Shown here: one piece after another, positions 59,369-64,000 of the stretch
Layout of the letters: the number at the start of each line of letters is the position of its first letter
How positions within the stretch are numbered: position 1 is the stretch's first letter
Made by a program: the position numbers and the translations under genes
Notes under the pieces: model-generated
What the model was told of the DNA's origin: nothing
The model's database searches: none
Seen by the model: only the letters and a program-made list of their open reading frames with translations
Source of the DNA: Ligustrum vulgare
Lineage: Eukaryota; Streptophyta; Magnoliopsida; Lamiales; Oleaceae
NCBI GenBank assembly: GCA_963555705.1
Contig: OY743187.1
Location: 10,058,133 to 10,122,132, forward strand
Length of the DNA stretch: 64,000 nucleotides
Direction of reading: 5' to 3'

Positions 59369-61950
59369 ATGGTTCGCACTAGACGTAGCAACACTCAAAG
59401 AAGAACCTCTCAAACTCAGAATGAAGGGACGGATCGTGATACTGTCCCTTCAGATACTCGGTGATTGTGAATGGACCGACGGACCGTAATACTGCCCCTT
59501 CAGGAACCCCGGTAATTGTGAATGAAAGAACAGGCAATGACACTGCCCCTTCCGGCACTCCGACGGTTGTGGAGGCCTTGGTACAAGCGTTAACTACATT
59601 GGGACAGGCAAGTCAGCCTAGGACTAACGAGGCACGTAGGCATGGAAGGATAACAGAATTTAAGAGGTTGTCTCCGCCACCCTTTGCTAGAACCACTGAC
59701 CCCCTCGAGGCTGAAAAGTGGTTAACTGAAACGCAGAAAGCCTTTAGGGTTATGGGATGCACCGATGAAGAGAAGGTTAACTTTGCCGCATACATGCTTC
59801 AGGGCGGTGCATATGATTGGTGGCTGATGGTTCAGCGCCAATATGAAAATAACACTGATCCTTTTACTTGGGAGATGTTTACTACGGTCTTCAATGAAAA
59901 GTACTTTCCCAAGAGTCTCCGTCAGCAGAAGGAGGGAGAATTTCTGAAACTAGTGCAAGGGAACAGATCAGTTACGGAATATGAGGCGGAATTTGCTAGA
60001 CTGGCTAAGTTCGCTCCAAACTTAGTGGATACTGAAGAAAGAAGGTCTGGCGCTTTGAAGAAGGACTTAAACCACAAATCAAACAGGCCATGATTCCTTT
60101 TGAGCTCACTACCTATAGAGAGGTGATCAACAAATCCCTGCTGGTGGAAAGAGCTCTAGCCATAGATGGAGAAGAAAATAAAACACAATCTTTTAGCCAA
60201 AAATTCAAGGGTGGAAATTCAAAGGGGTGGAATCACAAGGGACATAAAAGGAAGAGTGACCCGGGAAGTAATAAAAATCAACAATCTAGCAAGCAACCAA
60301 GAAGGACCTGCCCGAAGTGTGGCAAGGAACACTTGGGGGATTGTCTTCTGGGTAAGGGAGTATGCTTCAAGTGTGGAAAGTCGGGACATTTTGCAAATGA
60401 TTGTCAGAGTTGTTTTAACTGTGGGAAGCCGGGCACCTAGCGAAGGATTGTAGAGAGAAAACGAAGACTACCCAAGCAAGGGTTTATACAATGTCTAAGA
60501 AGGAAGCTAATGACTCATCCACTGTGGTGTCAGGTATCTTAAATTTTATTTACTACATTTTCCCCTTCTGTCTTTACATCTCGTACCATTCTAGACAAAT
60601 TATGAACATGCATATATCTATAGAAGTATACTCTATTGTGGTAGGTACTGTGTACGTATGTGACAAACTTGCAACCATTTTTTTCTATTCTGGGGCTACT
60701 CATTCTTTTGTCAGTCCTGTTTTTACCGAGAAATTAAATCATTCAACTCCACAACTGGGTACTCCGTTTGTCGTGTTAACACCATCCGGAGCATTATTGA
60801 GTTCAAGTTATGTATTGAGGGACTGTCCAATAGTAGTGAATGGGCATGATTGGTTGGCAGATCTTATAGTGCTTGATATTCACGATTTTGACGTCATACT
60901 GGGCATGGATTGGTTATCACGGTATTATGCTTCAATAGACTGTCATGAGAAGAAGGTGATGTTCGAGCCTCCAAATAAAACTCCTTTTTGCTTTGTTGGG
61001 GTTGAGGTGAAGCCTTCTATTCCAATAGTATCAACGATGAAAGCCCGTCAATTGATGAATAAGGGCTGTAGGGCTTACTTGGCTGCAATAGTCGAGGTAC
61101 CAAAAACAGACCCCTCTCTCGAACAAATTGCAATCGTTCGAGAATATCAGGATGTTTTTCCAGACGATCTTTTTGCCCTACCACCTGAAAGAGAGATTGA
61201 CTTCGTTATCGATTTGGTGCCTGGAACAGCCCCGATATCTAAAGCACCGTATCGGATGGCTCCTGCGGAACTTAAAGAGCTCAAGGAGCAACTGCAGGAT
61301 CTCATGAATAAGGGCTTTGTTCGACCTAGTTTCTCTCCATGGGGTGCTCCTGTATTATTCGTGAAGAAGAAGGATGATTCTATGAGACTTTGCATAGATT
61401 ACAGAGAGTTGAATAAGGTAACAATAAAGAATAAATATTCGTTGCCGAGAGTTGAAGATCTATTCGACCAGCTTCAGGGTGCAGGGTATTTTTCCAAGAT
61501 CGATCTGCGATCTGGTTATCATCAGTTGAGGATTAGAGAAGAGGACATCCCAAAGACAGCCTTCCGTACCAGGTATGGACATTATGATTTTTTGGTGATG
61601 CCGTTTGGGTTAACCAATGCTCCTGCGGCATTTATGGACCTGATGCATCGAGTCTTTAAAGAATACTTGGACCAATTTGTTATAGTCTTCATTGACGATA
61701 TATTGATCTATTTGAGGTCTGAAGAGGAACACGAAAGGCATTTGAGAATAGTGCTTCAGAAACTTAGAGAAGAGAAATTATTTGCGAAGTTCAAGAAGTG
61801 TGAATTCTGGCTGGAAAGAGTGCCGTTCTTGGGGCATGTTGTATCAAAGGAAGGCATTGAGGTTGACCCGAGTAAAATTGAGGCAGTTCGTAATTGGCCG
61901 ACACCAACTAATGGAAAGAGGTCCGCAGCTTTCTTGGATTAGCTGGTTAT
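59369..61950 (+). pseudogene. Gypsy gag-pol, frameshifted, truncated in reverse transcriptase
   Basis: Start MVRTRRSNTQRR at 59,369. A shift near 59,461 moves to the frame 59,461-60,093 carrying the gag domain (DPLEAEKWLTETQKAFRVMG, GGAYDWW). A shift near 60,045 moves to 60,090-60,440 with zinc knuckles (CPKCGKEHLGDC, CFKCGKSGHFANDC). A shift near 60,437 leads to 60,491-61,942. In the protease, Tyr stands where the catalytic Asp is expected ([10 protein letters not shown]). Reverse transcriptase is nearly whole ([36 protein letters not shown]), then breaks at about 61,910 just before the RNase H junction. Not functional. Confidence 0.92.
60534..60644 (+). other. Intron-like 111-nt insertion in the Gypsy pol frame
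   Basis: GT at 60,534 and AG at 60,644 bound 111 nt (37 codons). Read through, it inserts a hydrophobic stretch ([15 protein letters not shown]) that Gypsy proteins do not normally have before the protease. Removing it joins VVSG to [10 protein letters not shown]. It has a T-rich body and ATTGTGGTAG before the acceptor. It could be a true intron or an in-frame insertion. Confidence 0.55.
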
Positions 61951-61958
61951 TTAGCTGG

Positions 61959-62511
61959 TTACTTACTAGCTTTAGCTCACCCCAATCCCTTCCAAACATT
62001 TCAGGTGATGAAAGTTAGGTGATCCGAGGAGAGCACTTGACGGCTGACTCAGACAGTACCCGTTGTCGCCTTACTTAATAAAGTTAAAATTTTTCAAGTT
62101 ATCATTTAAATTTATTCCTTAATTCATTATTATTGATAATTGTTGATTGAAGTTAGTTTTGATTAATTATGGGTGACGTATTAGAGGTTAAGTTACCTCT
62201 TATTTCATTTGTCAATGTCTGTTGATATTTTGGAAAATCTTATGCTTGAGGAGTTGGGGAATGAATGAATTGGTTTTGGCGATGATGGATGTGATTGAGA
62301 TGTGATTGATGCTTTAAATTTTTAAAATGGTTTTGATATCCCTCTACAGGTTGACTATGTCCAATTTATAGAGGAGACTCTGTTGAAATTTCTGTAAAAT
62401 TTTATAATAGATAAATGAACATTTTAATTGTGTAAACGATTTAATTCCGCATTTAATGTGAATGGAAGTTAACACGCCTAGGTTTTAGACTCTTAAGCTT
62501 GGGGTGTTACA
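61959..62511 (+). repeat. Gypsy 3' LTR, 3' part only
   Basis: Corresponds to 58,583-59,136 of the 5' LTR. Begins ACTTACTAGCTTTAGCTCAC straight after coding sequence, so the left part of the LTR is deleted. Ends GGGGTGTTACA. Confidence 0.9.
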
Positions 62512-64000
62512 TTTGGATTAATGCTCGTTTTTAGCTTAATCTAAAGATAACCTTTGGCCAACACACCATCCAATCACAACCCACCATTTTGCTGAGTCGG
62601 AGAGGTCGAAACATGCAATAAGCCACCTCCTACTTAAATGCATAACTCTCCTAAGCTAGCCTTCTAATCATTGCCCTAAAGCTCACAATTAGACTCTAGA
62701 CTAATGTTTTTAGACTCGATCCGATCATTGATCCGATCAAGAGATTGGGTCAAGGATAAGAGGGTCAACCCGGACATTAAATAGTATTAAAAATAACAAA
62801 AAATTAAAAAAATATAAATATAAAACCCTGGCTAAACTCGGATTCGGGTCGATCGAGTTGGCTGGATTTCCTGGGTAGTCGACCGAGTTTGACTCTACTA
62901 GGTTTTATGTATGACCTAGCTCGATTTCTTGCTCTGGTTAACCCGACCGGACCGGGTTTGAAATTAAAAGGTGCTTTAGACTAATAATTACCAAAATCTC
63001 ACATTACAAATAGACCCAACCTTAATGTCAGAAAACGAACCATTTCATATAGAATTCAGTGAATCAAGTTAAGTCAAGGTAGATAGTTTGATTTTCTACA
63101 TTTGAATTCAATCAATGAATGTTAAAATGATAGCATGACCTTGATGGATTTCATTAGATTTCTGTAATGATTCTGAAACATTAAATTTCAAGAAAACCTC
63201 AGATAATCTAGAGTTGTTTAGTATCTGTCACGGAAAAGATAGAATTGTATGTATCGATACCTGTAGTCCTACAAGAACAAGCATCAATACTTGTTCATTA
63301 TGTATCGATGCTTTAAACATTTATTTTTAAAACAAAGTTCTGATTTCCTTTTTGTATGTTGTTTTAGGCGCTTGCTAACTGTGAGTAACACTTGTTCCTG
63401 ATTTATTTGCTACAATTGTTCTTTTCGAATATGTATTAAATAGATTAATCGAAATGATTCTTTCATTTTTCACGTCAATAGATTGAATGATGTGGGTTTT
63501 CATTTGAGCCACTGTATCGATGAAAAGTTTGAAAAGTGTTTTTGAATAAGAAAAGGGTCTGTTCTTACTTCAAAAGCACATACGAGGCAGGTATGGCGTG
63601 AACATTGAATGAAAATGCAAATACCATTTGGAATGAAACATTTAGATGACGTTCTGTTTGTATTTTATTTTGTATTTTCATTTTCGAAAATATTTTGTGT
63701 TTCCTGTTTTTATTTTTGTTTTCAAATATGCTGAAAACGCGTTTGGTTTGTCATTTCTGAAAGCTGTTTTTGAAAATGAAAAGCTGGAAAACACGTTCTG
63801 TTTGAAATTTTGCAGAATACTACTTAAACTATTTTTAATTAATTTGCTTACAGAATACTACTAATTCAAATTCAAATTTCCTTTCACAATACACTGAAAA
63901 CATGGTTACATGCAATACACTAATGTGATCATTAAGAGTCTATATTAACACAGCTTGGTCAGGTTCGGGATTTGAAAAAATTCTACTTCTATTAAAATTC
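62512..64000. other. Intergenic sequence, no gene seen
   Basis: A block at about 62,680-62,990 has short repeats of TTTAGACTAAT and GACCGGGTTT with Gly/Arg-like GC-richer text, perhaps an old MITE. The stretch 63,640-63,890 is T-rich with TTCTGTTTG repeats. Nothing could be identified with confidence. Confidence 0.5.

Larger units (their letters stand above)
56519..62511 (+). mobile_element. Ty3/gypsy LTR retrotransposon with a large internal deletion
   Basis: Plus strand. The 5' LTR ends at 59,136 and is followed by the primer-binding site TGGTATCAGAGC (59,141-59,152), complementary to initiator tRNA-Met. Gag, zinc knuckles, protease and reverse transcriptase follow. The pol frame then jumps into the 3' LTR at about 61,959. 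RNase H, integrase and about 2 kb of the 3' LTR are gone. The shared 550 bp of the two LTRs differ by only about 3 percent. The left border, TGTAAGACC at 56,519, is a best guess and no target duplication was found. Confidence 0.8.

Noticed and set aside
1..64000. rRNA, tRNA genes, CRISPR arrays, bacterial operons
   Set aside because: None seen. Tandem and inverted repeats present are explained by TEs and microsatellites, and the genes are intron-bearing plant genes.

Overview
This is nuclear DNA from a flowering plant, very probably a eudicot. The genes have many short introns with GT..AG borders, intergenic DNA is AT-rich, and about half of the window is transposable elements (TEs) of most plant classes. 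The host genes are close relatives of Arabidopsis genes. I did not identify the species.

Layout. About 1.0-5.9 kb (minus) holds an apparently intact 14-exon gene for the GT47 exostosin-family arabinosyltransferase ExAD. About 31.9-37.2 kb (plus) holds an 11-exon gene for lysophosphatidate acyltransferase LPAT2, but a small hAT-type MITE with a perfect 8-bp target duplication sits inside its exon 7 and breaks the frame. ExAD and LPAT2 are also close neighbours in Arabidopsis (At3g57630 and At3g57650), so this looks like an old linkage that TE growth has stretched. About 42.3-44.2 kb is a dyskerin/CBF5 pseudogene that keeps telo-boxes upstream. About 46.4-48.5 kb (minus) is an intact A20/AN1 stress-associated zinc-finger gene with a likely 5'UTR intron. 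A FAR1-like fragment lies at 39.8-40.3 kb.

Between ExAD and LPAT2 is a nested TE region (10.5-29.2 kb). Two copies of one minus-strand Helitron-like sequence form its frame. Copy 1 (10.5-15.04 kb) is interrupted by two hAT elements and a LINE fragment; the larger hAT carries a Pack-MULE-like element with two captured exons. Copy 2 (15.5-29.17 kb) is interrupted by a Copia retrotransposon (16.2-22.4 kb) and by a plus-strand Helitron (23,420-29,003). That Helitron contains a 4.56-kb Mutator-like element (MULE) with long terminal inverted repeats, a 9-bp target duplication and a transposase damaged only by three stop codons. Comparing the two copies gives the empty sites, so several element borders are set to within a few bases.

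The right third holds a solo LTR (38.3-39.1 kb), two palindromic non-autonomous MULE-type elements with perfect target duplications (49,459-51,363 and 51,402-52,754), and a Ty3/gypsy element (about 56.5-62.5 kb) whose RNase H, integrase and most of the 3' LTR are deleted. A short MITE family with GTTTATAAA-type ends recurs across the window, including inside introns of ExAD and LPAT2. I saw no rRNA, tRNA or CRISPR array.
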